In this document: positions 53,879 to 63,759 of the stretch, in pieces | Layout of the letters: every line of letters begins with the position of its first letter | Numbering within the stretch: position 1 is the first letter of the stretch | Assembly (NCBI GenBank): GCA_965229565.1 | Contig: OZ245888.1 | Coordinates: 1,798,001 to 1,862,000, forward strand | Direction of reading: 5' to 3' | Source: JANQNX01 sp040217095 | GTDB taxonomy: Bacteria > Pseudomonadota > Gammaproteobacteria > Eutrophobiales > Eutrophobiaceae | Length of the DNA stretch: 64,000 nucleotides | The notes under the pieces: generated by a model | What the model saw: only the letters and a program-made list of their open reading frames with translations | The model's database searches: none | What the model was told of the DNA's origin: nothing | Made by a program: the position numbers and the translations under genes

Positions 53879-54805
53879 TTACTCTGCCCTGATGCAATTT
53901 CGACCGGCCTGCTTGGCCTGGTAAAGCAGCTTGTCTGCGCGTTCAACCAGGTGTTGACTGTTTTCACCCTTGATAAAAGGCGCAACGCCGATTGATACAG
54001 TGAAAGATAGCTGCACCGATTCGTATTGTAATTGCATATCTTCAATTTTTTTACGCATACGCTCAGCCAGTAATGCCGCTCCATCAAGCTCGGTATTGCG
54101 TAATATGATCGCGAATTCCTCGCCGCCATAACGGAACATGGCATCACTGCGGCGCACGCACTCGCTGATGCAGTCGGCAAAACTTTTCAGGGCAACATCG
54201 CCAACAACATGACCGTAGTTATCATTGATTTCCTTGAAGCGATCAATGTCCAGCATCATTAACGTCAGGGCATTGTCATGCCGCTGGGCAAGATCACATT
54301 CCTGTTCAAGGGCCTTGTCAAACGCCGCCCTGTTGCTGACACCGGTCAGTGGATCGATATAGGCCTTCTCAATCGCCTGTTTATAGAGCAAGGCATTACG
54401 TAACGGATAGATCAACGCTGATATCAGGTTTTCCATTTTCTCGATTTCATTATCGAGTAACTTGGAGTCGCGTGAAACCGTTAGCTCACCAAGGTCATGA
54501 CCAAAAAGGGCCAGTCGATAATTAACCACGTGCTTGGCAGGATTGCCGATATTGATAGCAATATCTTCGGCATGGTTACTGTAAGCAAGGTGTGCGTGCG
54601 GTACGATGCTCGACATCTCATCGTCGAATAGCTCAATAAGCTTCTCAAGTTCCAGCGTACTTTGCAGTACACCCATAATATGCACAGAGATTTCGCTTAC
54701 ATCCGTCATATGCTCCGGGTAGGAGATCATTTGTCGGCTGTTTTCGTTGTCCGCCTTATCTTTAAGGTCAGCTATGGTCGCTACTTGTTCGCTACTGGTT
54801 CTCAT
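53879..54805 (-). CDS. Diguanylate cyclase with N-terminal GAF-like domain
   Basis: This 308-residue soluble protein has a GAF-like N-terminal part (about 30-140) and a GGDEF domain (about 145-308). The active motif is GGEEF, a functional variant, with an RRSD inhibitory site five residues upstream. DPLTGVSNRAAFD and MMLDIDRFKEIND are intact, so c-di-GMP synthesis is likely. The signal is unknown. It is transcribed against ligA and divergently from no close gene. Confidence 0.92.
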   Translation of the reverse strand: MRTSSEQVATIADLKDKADNENSRQMISYPEHMTDVSEISVHIMGVLQSTLELEKLIELFDDEMSSIVPHAHLAYSNHAEDIAINIGNPAKHVVNYRLALFGHDLGELTVSRDSKLLDNEIEKMENLISALIYPLRNALLYKQAIEKAYIDPLTGVSNRAAFDKALEQECDLAQRHDNALTLMMLDIDRFKEINDNYGHVVGDVALKSFADCISECVRRSDAMFRYGGEEFAIILRNTELDGAALLAERMRKKIEDMQLQYESVQLSFTVSIGVAPFIKGENSQHLVERADKLLYQAKQAGRNCIRAE

Positions 54806-54949
54806 TATTGTTCACTTAGCTAGTTGCAATTGCAGTTAACGATGCAAAACAGATGCCATTCGTTTAAACACTGTTGCATGTCAATATACTGTATAGTCAT
54901 TTTACAGTCATTAATCGTATAGTCGTATAACTATTTGATATAATTCGAT

Positions 54950-56581
54950 TTAAGCTGCGGCGTGATCGTTGTGAGCAAAGTCTTTTTGCAGGATAGTGTC
55001 GCTGGCCTGGTCAGCCACGTCCGCGACGGGGTAATCGGTGGTGAAATGCAGACCCCGGCTTTCCTTGCGCCTTAAGGCTGATTCAATGATCAGATCCGCG
55101 ACCATCGCCAGGTTGCGTAGCTCTATGAGGTCCTTGCTGATTCGGAAATTTCCATAATATTCAGTGATTTCTGATTGTAACAGGCGTATACGATGCTGCG
55201 CGCGTTGCAGCCGCTTGCTGGTCCTGACTATACCCACGTAGTCCCACATAAAACGTCTAATCTCGTCCCAGTTATGGCTAACCACGACCTCTTCATCGGA
55301 ATCGGTAACCCGGCTTTCATCCCAGGCGGGCAATGGGCCCGGATATTTGACGCCGGCAATGTTTTGCCGGATATGGGCATAGGCGGCATGGGCATAAACG
55401 ATGCATTCAAGCAGTGAATTGCTGGCCATGCGATTTGCGCCATGCAGACCGGAGCAGCTGACCTCACCAATGGCATATAGCCCCGGGATGTCTGACTGTC
55501 CCTGCAAGTCAACCATGACACCACCACAAGTATAATGAGCGGCAGGGACGACCGGGATAGGATCGCGGTCAATATCAATACCCAGTTCCTGGCAACGCCG
55601 GTAAATAGTAGGGAAATGTTGTTCCAGGAACGCCCTGGACTGGTGAGTGATATCAAGAAAGACGCAGTCTTCACCACGTTTCTTCATCTCATGGTCGATA
55701 GCCCGTGCAACGATATCGCGTGGTGCCAGCTCTTCACGTTCGTCGTAACGGTGCATGAAGCGTTCACCGGAACGCAGGATCAACTTGGCGCCTTCACCGC
55801 GTAAGGCCTCCGATACCAGGAATGACTTGGCATGTGGATGGTATAAACAGGTTGGATGAAATTGTATGAATTCCATGTTTGCTATTCGACAACCGGCTCG
55901 CCATGCCATGGCAATACCATCACCGGTACAGGCATCAGGATTACTGGTGTAGAGATAAGCCTTGCCGGCACCACCACTGGCAAGAACAGTACAGCGCGCA
56001 CTGAAAACCGATACCGATCGACGTGACAGGTTGAGAACATAGGCACCCAGGCAACGATCGCCGCTGCGGTTTAGCTTGCTGTCAGTAATCAGGTCAACGG
56101 CGATGTGATGTTCGTAAAGAAAGATATTTGGATGTGCCCGGACCCTTGCCTCAAGTGTTGTTTCGATCGCCATTCCGGTGGCATCGGCGGCATGAATAAT
56201 GCGTCTATGGCTATGCCCGCCTTCCTGGTGCAGGTGATAAGGCGTCCCGGTTTTTTGACCTGTCTCAGCGCGGGTAAAGTCGACGCCAAGTTCAACCAGC
56301 CAGTTGATGCTTTCCTGTCCATGTTCGACAACGTGGCGAACAACCTCAGGCCGGCATAGCCCTGCACCAGCCTTCAGTGTATCTTCAACGTGAGATTCGA
56401 TAGAATCCTGTTCGTCCAGTACTGCCGAGACACCGCCCTGGGCATATAGCGTGGCGCCCTCGGCCAGGATATTTTTCGATAAGACGGCGACACGGGCAAA
56501 GTCAGCCAGCTTAAGCGCGAGACTCAGACCGGCAGCGCCACTGCCGATTATTAACACGTCATGTTCTTGTTGGTCATGCAT
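54950..56581 (-). CDS. nadB: L-aspartate oxidase NadB
   Basis: This 543-residue flavoprotein has the FAD motif GSGAAGLSLAL near residue 14, the substrate loops HxxGGHSHRRI and AAHYTCGGV, and the C-terminal helical domain. It oxidises aspartate to iminoaspartate in NAD synthesis. The gene lies divergent from rpoE, an arrangement common in gammaproteobacteria. Confidence 0.96.
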   Translation of the reverse strand: MHDQQEHDVLIIGSGAAGLSLALKLADFARVAVLSKNILAEGATLYAQGGVSAVLDEQDSIESHVEDTLKAGAGLCRPEVVRHVVEHGQESINWLVELGVDFTRAETGQKTGTPYHLHQEGGHSHRRIIHAADATGMAIETTLEARVRAHPNIFLYEHHIAVDLITDSKLNRSGDRCLGAYVLNLSRRSVSVFSARCTVLASGGAGKAYLYTSNPDACTGDGIAMAWRAGCRIANMEFIQFHPTCLYHPHAKSFLVSEALRGEGAKLILRSGERFMHRYDEREELAPRDIVARAIDHEMKKRGEDCVFLDITHQSRAFLEQHFPTIYRRCQELGIDIDRDPIPVVPAAHYTCGGVMVDLQGQSDIPGLYAIGEVSCSGLHGANRMASNSLLECIVYAHAAYAHIRQNIAGVKYPGPLPAWDESRVTDSDEEVVVSHNWDEIRRFMWDYVGIVRTSKRLQRAQHRIRLLQSEITEYYGNFRISKDLIELRNLAMVADLIIESALRRKESRGLHFTTDYPVADVADQASDTILQKDFAHNDHAAA

Positions 56582-56717
56582 ACCAGTTAAGGTAATATTG
56601 CCTTTTTTAAAGCTAAGCTATTGATTGTAGAAAACTAATACATTTGTCAGGCGCGGGCAATAGAGCTCGCGTTCTGGCGTTGAACTAACTGAATAATAAC
56701 ACACGAGGATCGGCCAG

Positions 56718-57296
56718 ATGGCCAAAACCACGACCGACAAGGAATTAATTGAGCGCGTCAAGAATGGGGACAAGTCGGCCTACGATCTGCTCGTGCTCAA
56801 ATACCAGTCGCGCATTATCAACCTGGTCTCCCGTTTCGTCAGGAACCAGAGTGATGCCATGGATGTCACACAGGAAGCCTTTATCAAGGCTTACCGGGCC
56901 TTGCCGAAGTTCAGGGGAGATAGTGCATTTTACACCTGGCTTTACCGGATTGCAGTGAACACGGCCAAGAACTATCTCGCCTCGCAGGCAAGACGACCCT
57001 CTGAAAGCGATCATGACATATCTGAAATTGAACAAATTGAAGGTGCGGGTGCTCTAAAGGAACAGGCGACGCCGGAAAACATGTTGCTCAAAGACGAATT
57101 GCAGGCAACCGTGTTAAAGGCTATAGAGAATCTACCCGATGATCTTCGTTCAGCCATTATGCTACGCGAGGTCGAGGGATTAAGTTATGAAGAGATTGCT
57201 CAAGTTATGGAATGTCCTATCGGCACTGTTCGATCCAGGATATTTCGTGCGCGCGAAGCAATCGATTTGGAAATGAGACCATTGTTGGAAAACTAG
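56718..57296 (+). CDS. rpoE: Extracytoplasmic-stress sigma factor RpoE/AlgU
   Basis: This 192-residue ECF sigma factor has region 2 (YQSRIINLVSRFVRNQSDAMDVTQEAFIKAYRAL) and region 4 (LRSAIMLREVEGLSYEEIAQVMECPIGTVRSRIFRAREAI). Its length matches RpoE/AlgU. It directs transcription of envelope-stress genes. GAGG lies before the ATG. It heads rpoE-rseA-rseB-degP. Confidence 0.96.
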   Translation: MAKTTTDKELIERVKNGDKSAYDLLVLKYQSRIINLVSRFVRNQSDAMDVTQEAFIKAYRALPKFRGDSAFYTWLYRIAVNTAKNYLASQARRPSESDHDISEIEQIEGAGALKEQATPENMLLKDELQATVLKAIENLPDDLRSAIMLREVEGLSYEEIAQVMECPIGTVRSRIFRAREAIDLEMRPLLEN

Positions 57297-57307
57297 GCAG
57301 GTGAATT

Positions 57308-57886
57308 ATGACCGAGGGCAATGAACAAATTTCAGCGTTAATGGATGATGACTATGATCATCAGTCATTAAACCAGCTGTTAAGAGACGAGGAATTACAG
57401 CATACCTGGGCACGTTATCATCTTATTGGCGATTGTCTGCGCGATAGCCTGCCTGAACAGATGGATACCGGCCTGGCAAACAGGATACACGCGCAACTTG
57501 CGAGTGAGCCGACCGTGCTGGCACCTGCCGGAAACAAACACAGTCATCTCAAGCCATTGGCCGGTTTTGCCATAGCCGCATCGGTTGCACTGGTAGCCGT
57601 ATTTGGTATTCGCCAGAATACCGACTCAGTTGTGCCAGTGACTAATCAGCCCGCGATTGCTGCCAATCAGGCGGTGCAGCCAGTTCAATCTGCCAGTAGC
57701 GTTGACACCTATACATTCACTGAACCGCAAGTTCGGCCTGCATCGATTCAGACTGATACGCCGGCCTCCATGGCCAGTCAGCGTATGAGCGGCTACCTGG
57801 TTAATCATAACCAGTACCGTTCATCCAATGGCATGCATGGTAGTCTGCCGTATGTCAGAATCATTACCATCGATACGCAGGAATAG
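57308..57886 (+). CDS. rseA: Anti-sigma factor RseA/MucA
   Basis: This 192-residue membrane protein has the N-terminal sigma-binding domain (EQISALMDDDYDHQSLNQLL and WARYHLIGDCLR), one membrane helix (about 82-100) and a periplasmic tail. It holds RpoE inactive until cleaved during stress. It starts 11 nt after rpoE. Confidence 0.93.
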   Translation: MTEGNEQISALMDDDYDHQSLNQLLRDEELQHTWARYHLIGDCLRDSLPEQMDTGLANRIHAQLASEPTVLAPAGNKHSHLKPLAGFAIAASVALVAVFGIRQNTDSVVPVTNQPAIAANQAVQPVQSASSVDTYTFTEPQVRPASIQTDTPASMASQRMSGYLVNHNQYRSSNGMHGSLPYVRIITIDTQE

Positions 57887-57892
57887 GCCGAT

Positions 57893-58870
57893 TTGAACAG
57901 TCTGGCGCAATTTATTGCTACCGGTTTTGTGTTGCTAGCCTTTCAACAGGCATTCGCAGCAGAATCAAAACCCGACCCACAGTTACTCATTAATGAAATG
58001 TCGGCTGCCAGCCGCAGCCTAAATTATGATGGCGTATTCATGTATCGCACGGGTAACCAGATAAATACCATGCGCATCGTCCACAAGGTTACGGAAGATG
58101 GAATACATGAGAAGCTGATATCGTTGACAGGGCATGCGAACGAGATTATTCGCGATAACGAACATGTAAAATGTTACTTCCCTGAAAACAATTCCTTGCT
58201 GATAGATGAAAGTCGCCTGGGTAAACTGGTCTCATCCTACTTACCCAGCCCGATCGAATCCATTTCGGATTACTACACATTTGAAACCGTGGGCGAGGGC
58301 CGGGTCGCCGGTCGCAATGCCTGGGTGGTCAATATTCGCCCCCGTGACGAATTCCGTTATGGTTACCAGCTATGGATAGATAAACAATCAAAATTATTAC
58401 TCAAGTCAGAACTGAAAAACCAGTTAGGCACGTCGCTCGAACAAATCATTTTCGCCCAGATACATATTTCCGACTACATTGACGATGCACTGCTGAAGCC
58501 CAGTTTTTCGGACAAGGAAGTGACATTGATCAACAACATTCAGCATAGCCAGCCGCAAACCAGCAAACATGCATTAAAGTGGAAAGCGACATGGATGCCG
58601 GCAGGTTTCAGTATGAATGAACATTCACGACAGGCCATGATGACCAGTGATATACCGGTTGATCACCTGGTTTACAGTGATGGCCTCGCGATGGTGTCGA
58701 TTTTTATAGAAAAGCTTTCGCGAAAACCGGATGAAAACGAAGGGCCGGCCAAGTTCGGTGGTGTAAATGCCTATTCCACCACGGCAAACGGTTACCAGAT
58801 AACAGCGGTCGGCGAGGTACCGAAAGATACAGTCAGACAGATGGCCGATTCGGTCGAATCGCTCAACTAA
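57893..58870 (+). CDS. rseB: Sigma-E regulator RseB/MucB
   Basis: This 325-residue periplasmic protein has a signal peptide ending near AFAAES and the two-domain MucB fold: NYDGVFMYRTGNQINTMRIVHKV and a C-terminal domain starting near WKATWMPAGF. It binds RseA and protects it from cleavage. The start is TTG at 57893, six bases after rseA. No rseC/mucC gene follows. Confidence 0.92.
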   Translation: MNSLAQFIATGFVLLAFQQAFAAESKPDPQLLINEMSAASRSLNYDGVFMYRTGNQINTMRIVHKVTEDGIHEKLISLTGHANEIIRDNEHVKCYFPENNSLLIDESRLGKLVSSYLPSPIESISDYYTFETVGEGRVAGRNAWVVNIRPRDEFRYGYQLWIDKQSKLLLKSELKNQLGTSLEQIIFAQIHISDYIDDALLKPSFSDKEVTLINNIQHSQPQTSKHALKWKATWMPAGFSMNEHSRQAMMTSDIPVDHLVYSDGLAMVSIFIEKLSRKPDENEGPAKFGGVNAYSTTANGYQITAVGEVPKDTVRQMADSVESLN

Positions 58871-58960
58871 TTAGACCCGGCAAGTACGATCTTGCATCGT
58901 CTTACCGCCCGGCTTGCAGTTATAATCACGTTAATATAATCAAATCACGGAATGTTACGC

Positions 58961-60379
58961 ATGAAATACCAGAACCTGTCCCGATATCTTGCTTTTGCCT
59001 GCCTGTTTGTATTCTCGGCACAAACCTTCGCGCGCGAACTTCCCGATTTTACTTCCCTGGTAGATGAGAACTCGGCTGCAGTCGTGAACATTAGCACCAG
59101 CAGCAAAAGACCCATGGCCAATGGTATGCCTCCCGGCTTTAATCTGCCGGACATCCCCGAGAACAGTCCTTTTTACGAGTTTTTCAAGAAATACTTTGGA
59201 GATATACCCGAAGGGCAGGGACCTTCCCAGGAAAGGTCCTCGCTGGGTTCCGGTTTTATTATCTCAAAGGACGGCTACGTCATTACCAATCATCATGTCA
59301 TTCGTGATGCGGACGAGGTTATTGTTCGCCTGAACGACAGGCGCGAGTTTGTCGCCGACGTGATTGGTTCCGACGAGCGCAGCGATATTGCCGTGATTAA
59401 AATTGATGCCAGCGATTTGCCGGTACTTAAACTTGGCAAGGCAGATGACTTGAGGGTTGGCGAGTGGGTATTGGCCATCGGTTCACCTTTTGGTTTTGAC
59501 TATTCTGTAACGGCCGGCATTGTCAGTGCAATTGGTCGTAGCCTGCCAAACGAAAACTACGTGCCATTTATACAAACGGACGTCGCCATTAACCCCGGTA
59601 ACTCGGGTGGTCCGCTATTCAACCTTGATGGTGAGGTTATTGGTGTTAACTCACAGATATACAGTCGTACCGGCGGCTTCATGGGCCTGTCTTTTGCGGT
59701 GCCCGTTGATGTCGTGGAGAGCGTGTACAAGCAATTGCGTGACAAAGGCAGGGTCAGCCGCGGCTGGCTGGGTGTATTAATCCAGGATGTCACGCGCGAA
59801 CTGGCCGAATCATTTGAAATGGAACATCCGCACGGCGCGCTAATTGCCAAGGTGCTGGATGATGGTCCGGCACAGATGGCTGGTATCGAGGTCGGCGACA
59901 TTATCATTGAGTATGATAATAAAAAGGTTAATTTTTCTTCTGACCTGCCACCCCTGGTGGGCAGTACCGTGGTTGATTCAGTAGTACCGGTCAAAATCAT
60001 TCGTCGTGGCAACCTGAAAACCATCAAGGTCAAAATTTCGGAATTGCCCGCAGACGATGAATTGGTTGCCAGTAATGATGCCCAGCCTGAATCCAGTGTG
60101 AATTCACTCAATCTAACGGTAAGAGACCTCAGTAGCGCCCAGCGCAAGGAACTGGAAATTGATGACCACGGTGTACTGATAGAAGAAGTCGGATCAGGTC
60201 CCGCAAGGGATGCAGGTATCCGGCGCGGGGATATCATGCTTCTGATCAATAATATCAAGGTGAAAAATGCTGCCCACTTTGAGCGCCTGATCAAGGATTT
60301 ACCCAAGGGCAAGTCTGTACCGGTACTTATCCAGCGCCGCGGCGGGCCGGTGTTCCTGGCACTAAAGCTGGATGACTGA
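58961..60379 (+). CDS. mucD: Periplasmic serine protease, DegP/MucD type
   Basis: A start at 58961 gives 472 residues with a signal peptide ending near TFARE. The triad is His112 (in ITNHHVI), Asp142 (in RSDIAV) and Ser215 (in NPGNSGGP). Two PDZ domains follow (about 260-360 and 375-470). It degrades misfolded envelope proteins. Another ATG lies three codons upstream. A possible promoter box TATAAT is at 58935-58940 in the 90-nt gap after rseB. Confidence 0.94.
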   Translation: MKYQNLSRYLAFACLFVFSAQTFARELPDFTSLVDENSAAVVNISTSSKRPMANGMPPGFNLPDIPENSPFYEFFKKYFGDIPEGQGPSQERSSLGSGFIISKDGYVITNHHVIRDADEVIVRLNDRREFVADVIGSDERSDIAVIKIDASDLPVLKLGKADDLRVGEWVLAIGSPFGFDYSVTAGIVSAIGRSLPNENYVPFIQTDVAINPGNSGGPLFNLDGEVIGVNSQIYSRTGGFMGLSFAVPVDVVESVYKQLRDKGRVSRGWLGVLIQDVTRELAESFEMEHPHGALIAKVLDDGPAQMAGIEVGDIIIEYDNKKVNFSSDLPPLVGSTVVDSVVPVKIIRRGNLKTIKVKISELPADDELVASNDAQPESSVNSLNLTVRDLSSAQRKELEIDDHGVLIEEVGSGPARDAGIRRGDIMLLINNIKVKNAAHFERLIKDLPKGKSVPVLIQRRGGPVFLALKLDD

Positions 60380-60641
60380 TCAGCAAGACGTACCCATACT
60401 AACTGTTTACGGCAGACCTGAGTGTCATCTCTGCGACGAACTGGTCGCAGCACTGAAACCCTGGCAAAGCAGGTACAACTTCCTTGTTGAGGAAGTCAAT
60501 ATCGATACTGATGCCGCATTAACATCACGCTATGCTGCCAGGATCCCCGTCCTGGCAGTTGATGATGTCGAGGTTAGCCAGTATTTCCTGGATGAAAAGC
60601 AGCTACGGCAGGCGCTGGAAAACAGGAACAGCCGTAAATAG
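60372..60641 (+). CDS. Glutaredoxin-family protein
   Basis: This 89-residue protein has a thioredoxin fold with CHLC in VYGRPECHLCDELV and a cis-proline at RIPVLAV. It belongs to the small glutaredoxin-like (DUF836-type) group. It overlaps the DegP gene by eight bases and is followed by lepA. Its partner is unknown; nearby envelope-stress genes suggest, but do not prove, a redox-repair role. Confidence 0.85.
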   Translation: MTDQQDVPILTVYGRPECHLCDELVAALKPWQSRYNFLVEEVNIDTDAALTSRYAARIPVLAVDDVEVSQYFLDEKQLRQALENRNSRK

Positions 60642-60730
60642 CCCTGCCAAAAGTATTGATTTATAACACCCCCGCTTTTCGTTAGAATCGCGCCTTTTTA
60701 ACAAGGGCTTAAAGCCCTGGTTGACGACGA

Positions 60731-62530
60731 ATGCAGTCACATATACGTAATTTTTCTATTATTGCCCACATCGATCATGGTAAATCCACGCTGGCCGACA
60801 GGTTTATTCAGCTCTGTGGTGGTCTGACAGAGAGGGAAATGAAAGAACAGGTCATGGATTCCATGGACCTGGAGCGTGAGCGAGGCATAACCATCAAGTC
60901 ACAAAGTGTGACCTTGAAATATCACGCTGATGACGGCAAAGACTATCAACTCAATATCATTGACACGCCCGGGCATGTCGATTTCAGTTACGAGGTTTCA
61001 CGCTCATTGTCTGCCTGTGAAGGGGCCCTGTTGGTCGTCGATGCTGCGCAGGGCGTAGAGGCACAAAGTGTAGCCAACTGCTTTACTGCGATCGCTAATG
61101 ATCTTGAAGTATTACCGGTATTAAACAAGATAGACCTGCCCTCGGCAGAACCCGAGCGGGTGATTAACGAAATAGAGGAAATTATCGGCCTCGATGCCGA
61201 GCGGGCCTTGCGAGTCAGTGCCAAGTCCGGTCAGGGTGTAAAGGAATTACTGGAGCAGTTGATAAAGGAGATACCTGCGCCTAATGGTGAGGAGGATGCG
61301 CCACTGAAGGCCTTAATTATCGACTCCTGGTTTGATAATTACCTGGGCGTGGTGTCCCTGGTCCGGGTTGTTGATGGTCAACTGGTTGCTGGCAAGAAAA
61401 TGAAGGTCATGTCGACGAAAAGAGACTTTCTGGTGGACGATGTTGGTAAATTCACACCGAAACGAACACCAACGAAAATTCTGAAAACCGGTGAGGTTGG
61501 CTATGTCGTTGCTGGCATCAAGGACATAGACGGTGCACCGGTTGGCGATACATTAACTTATGCAGACAAACCCGCTGCTGCACCGCTACCGGGATTTCGA
61601 ATGATTCAGCCAAAAGTGTTTGCCGGCCTGTACCCGGTAGACTCCAGTGATTACGAGGATTTCCGTGATGCCCTTTCAAAATTAAAGTTGAATGACTCCG
61701 CGTTACATTATGAGCCTGAAACTTCCCAGGCATTGGGCTTCGGCTTTCGTTGTGGCTTTCTCGGCATGTTGCACATGGAGATTATCCAGGAACGACTGGA
61801 ACGTGAATACGATCTGTCGCTGATTACCACCGCGCCCACTGTTATCTACGAGGTGGTCACATCGGGTGGTGAAGTGTTGAATATCGATAACCCGGCCAAT
61901 CTGCCGTCACCCAACAAGATAGAGGAAATACGCGAGCCTATAATCAATGCGGATATCCTGGTACCACAGGAGTACCTCGGCAATGTTATCAAGTTGTGTG
62001 AAGAAAAGAGGGGCGTTCAAAAAAAATTACAATATCTTGGCAAGCAGATCTCGCTGTCTTATGCGCTACCCTTGAGCGAAGTCGTACTGGATTTTTTTGA
62101 TCGTCTCAAGTCAGCCAGCCGAGGCTTCGCCTCATTTGACTACAGTTTCAGTCATTTTCAACCTTCCAGCCTGGTAAAACTGGATGTGTTAATCAACGAG
62201 GAGAAAGTCGATGCGCTTTCCTGTATTGTGCACAAGGATATCGCCCAGGTTCGTGGCAGGGAACTGACAGATAAGATCAAGGAGTTTATTCCGCGACAGA
62301 TGTTTGATGTCGCCATCCAGGCGGCCATAGGCTCAAAGATACTGGCCAGGCAAACGGTAAAGGCCATGCGCAAAAACGTTACTGCGAAGTGTTATGGCGG
62401 TGATGTGACCAGAAAAAGAAAATTGCTCGAGAAACAAAAAGAAGGCAAAAAAAGAATGAAGCAATTTGGCTCCGTAGAAATTCCGCAACAGGCATTCATG
62501 GCCATATTGCATGTCGGTAAAGACAAATGA
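60731..62530 (+). CDS. lepA: Elongation factor 4 (LepA)
   Basis: This 599-residue GTPase has the G1 motif AHIDHGKST, the G3 motif DTPGHVDF, NKID, and the C-terminal LepA domain ending with FGSVEIPQQAFMAIL. It acts on the ribosome under stress. Upstream is a small AGGGCT/AGCCCT hairpin just before the start. It overlaps lepB by four bases. Confidence 0.97.
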   Translation: MQSHIRNFSIIAHIDHGKSTLADRFIQLCGGLTEREMKEQVMDSMDLERERGITIKSQSVTLKYHADDGKDYQLNIIDTPGHVDFSYEVSRSLSACEGALLVVDAAQGVEAQSVANCFTAIANDLEVLPVLNKIDLPSAEPERVINEIEEIIGLDAERALRVSAKSGQGVKELLEQLIKEIPAPNGEEDAPLKALIIDSWFDNYLGVVSLVRVVDGQLVAGKKMKVMSTKRDFLVDDVGKFTPKRTPTKILKTGEVGYVVAGIKDIDGAPVGDTLTYADKPAAAPLPGFRMIQPKVFAGLYPVDSSDYEDFRDALSKLKLNDSALHYEPETSQALGFGFRCGFLGMLHMEIIQERLEREYDLSLITTAPTVIYEVVTSGGEVLNIDNPANLPSPNKIEEIREPIINADILVPQEYLGNVIKLCEEKRGVQKKLQYLGKQISLSYALPLSEVVLDFFDRLKSASRGFASFDYSFSHFQPSSLVKLDVLINEEKVDALSCIVHKDIAQVRGRELTDKIKEFIPRQMFDVAIQAAIGSKILARQTVKAMRKNVTAKCYGGDVTRKRKLLEKQKEGKKRMKQFGSVEIPQQAFMAILHVGKDK

Positions 62531-63327
62531 ATTTTGATTTTTCGGCATTACTCGTTTTCCTGACTTTTGCGAGTGGGCTTATCTGGCTGGGTTATGTCCT
62601 TGTTGCCAGGCAGAAGAGCAGGGTTGAAGGTTCTGACGAGGAGACAGTCGAAACAGCAAAACTGCCCCTTATTGTCGAGTATTCAAAGTCATTTTTTCCG
62701 ATATTCCTTATAGTATTGTTACTCCGGTCTTTCGTATTTGAGCCATTCAAGATTCCGTCCGCGTCCATGATGCCCACGCTGTTGATCGGCGATTTTATCC
62801 TGGTCAACAAGTTTGAATACGGGCTTCGATTGCCTGTGCTGCATACCAAGATCCTGGAAAATAGCCTGCCCGAACGTGGTGATATTGTCGTATTTCGTTA
62901 CCCGGAAGACCCCAGCATACCTTATATTAAGAGAGTGGTCGGTTTGCCGGGGGACCGGGTTGCTTACCGCGATAAAACCTTGTTTATCAATGGCAATGAG
63001 GTTAAACAGGAAAAACTGGGTCGTTACGTGGCCAGTGGCGCTGGCCTGGCAATGGATGGCGTCTCCCTGCGGGAAGAATTGTTGCCCGGAGAACTGAATC
63101 ACGAAATACTCATTGACCCCAGAAGATTCTCATTGAAACTTGAAACTATCGTGCCAGACGGTCATTATTTCGTACTGGGTGATAACCGGGACAATAGCAA
63201 GGACAGCCGTTTCTGGGGGTTTGTGCCCGAGGAAAACCTCATGGGAAAGGCATTCATGATATGGATGAACTGGGACAGCAAGAACAGTGGCATTGACTTC
63301 AGCCGTATTGGTACAATGATCGAATAA
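62527..63327 (+). CDS. lepB: Signal peptidase I (LepB)
   Basis: This 266-residue protein has two N-terminal membrane helices and the catalytic dyad Ser80 (in PSASMMPT) and Lys135 (in YIKRVVGLPGD). The conserved GDNRDNSKDSRFWG box lies near the C-terminus. It cuts Sec and Tat signal peptides. It is coupled to lepA by a four-base overlap. Confidence 0.96.
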   Translation: MNFDFSALLVFLTFASGLIWLGYVLVARQKSRVEGSDEETVETAKLPLIVEYSKSFFPIFLIVLLLRSFVFEPFKIPSASMMPTLLIGDFILVNKFEYGLRLPVLHTKILENSLPERGDIVVFRYPEDPSIPYIKRVVGLPGDRVAYRDKTLFINGNEVKQEKLGRYVASGAGLAMDGVSLREELLPGELNHEILIDPRRFSLKLETIVPDGHYFVLGDNRDNSKDSRFWGFVPEENLMGKAFMIWMNWDSKNSGIDFSRIGTMIE

Positions 63328-63352
63328 TGACAGTTATTTATGAGAGGAAACC

Positions 63353-63751
63353 ATGAACAGACTTCATAATAAGCAAACAGGAATTACTTTTATTGGTCTA
63401 TTATTGATGGCAGCAATATTTGGTTGCTTTCTTTTATTTGGCCTGCGTCTATTTCCTCTTTACAACGAGCATCTACAGATTAAAGCTGCTATGACGTCGA
63501 CGTTAAACCAGCCTGCAGAAGCAAGAAGCACCTCCAGGGAGACGAGTCTGCTTTTTCTCAAGAATGCTGAAATAAATAGCGTCTATACTTTTTCCGAGGC
63601 CAATATTAATGATTATTTATCAATCAAAAAAGGCAAGGATGGTAAAAAATATTTACATATGAATTATCAGAATTCAAAACCACTTTTTAAAGAAGTGTAT
63701 CTTACTGTCAAGACCGATATTGCCATGGAAATCCCCGAGTCCAAGAACTAA
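63353..63751 (+). CDS. DUF4845 membrane protein
   Basis: This 132-residue protein has a pilin-like hydrophobic N-terminus (GITFIGLLLMAAIFGCFLL) and a periplasmic domain. DUF4845 proteins regularly lie between lepB and rnc in gammaproteobacteria. The function is unknown. GAGG lies upstream of the ATG. Confidence 0.85.
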   Translation: MNRLHNKQTGITFIGLLLMAAIFGCFLLFGLRLFPLYNEHLQIKAAMTSTLNQPAEARSTSRETSLLFLKNAEINSVYTFSEANINDYLSIKKGKDGKKYLHMNYQNSKPLFKEVYLTVKTDIAMEIPESKN

Positions 63752-63759
63752 CAACCACG

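Noticed and set aside
56640..56717. Possible sigma-E-type autoregulatory promoter upstream of rpoE
   Set aside because: A GAACTA element is present, but no matching -10 lies at the right distance.
60656..60688. Possible promoter TTGATT...TAGAAT upstream of lepA
   Set aside because: The spacing of 21 bases between the boxes is too long for a sigma-70 promoter, so it was not listed.
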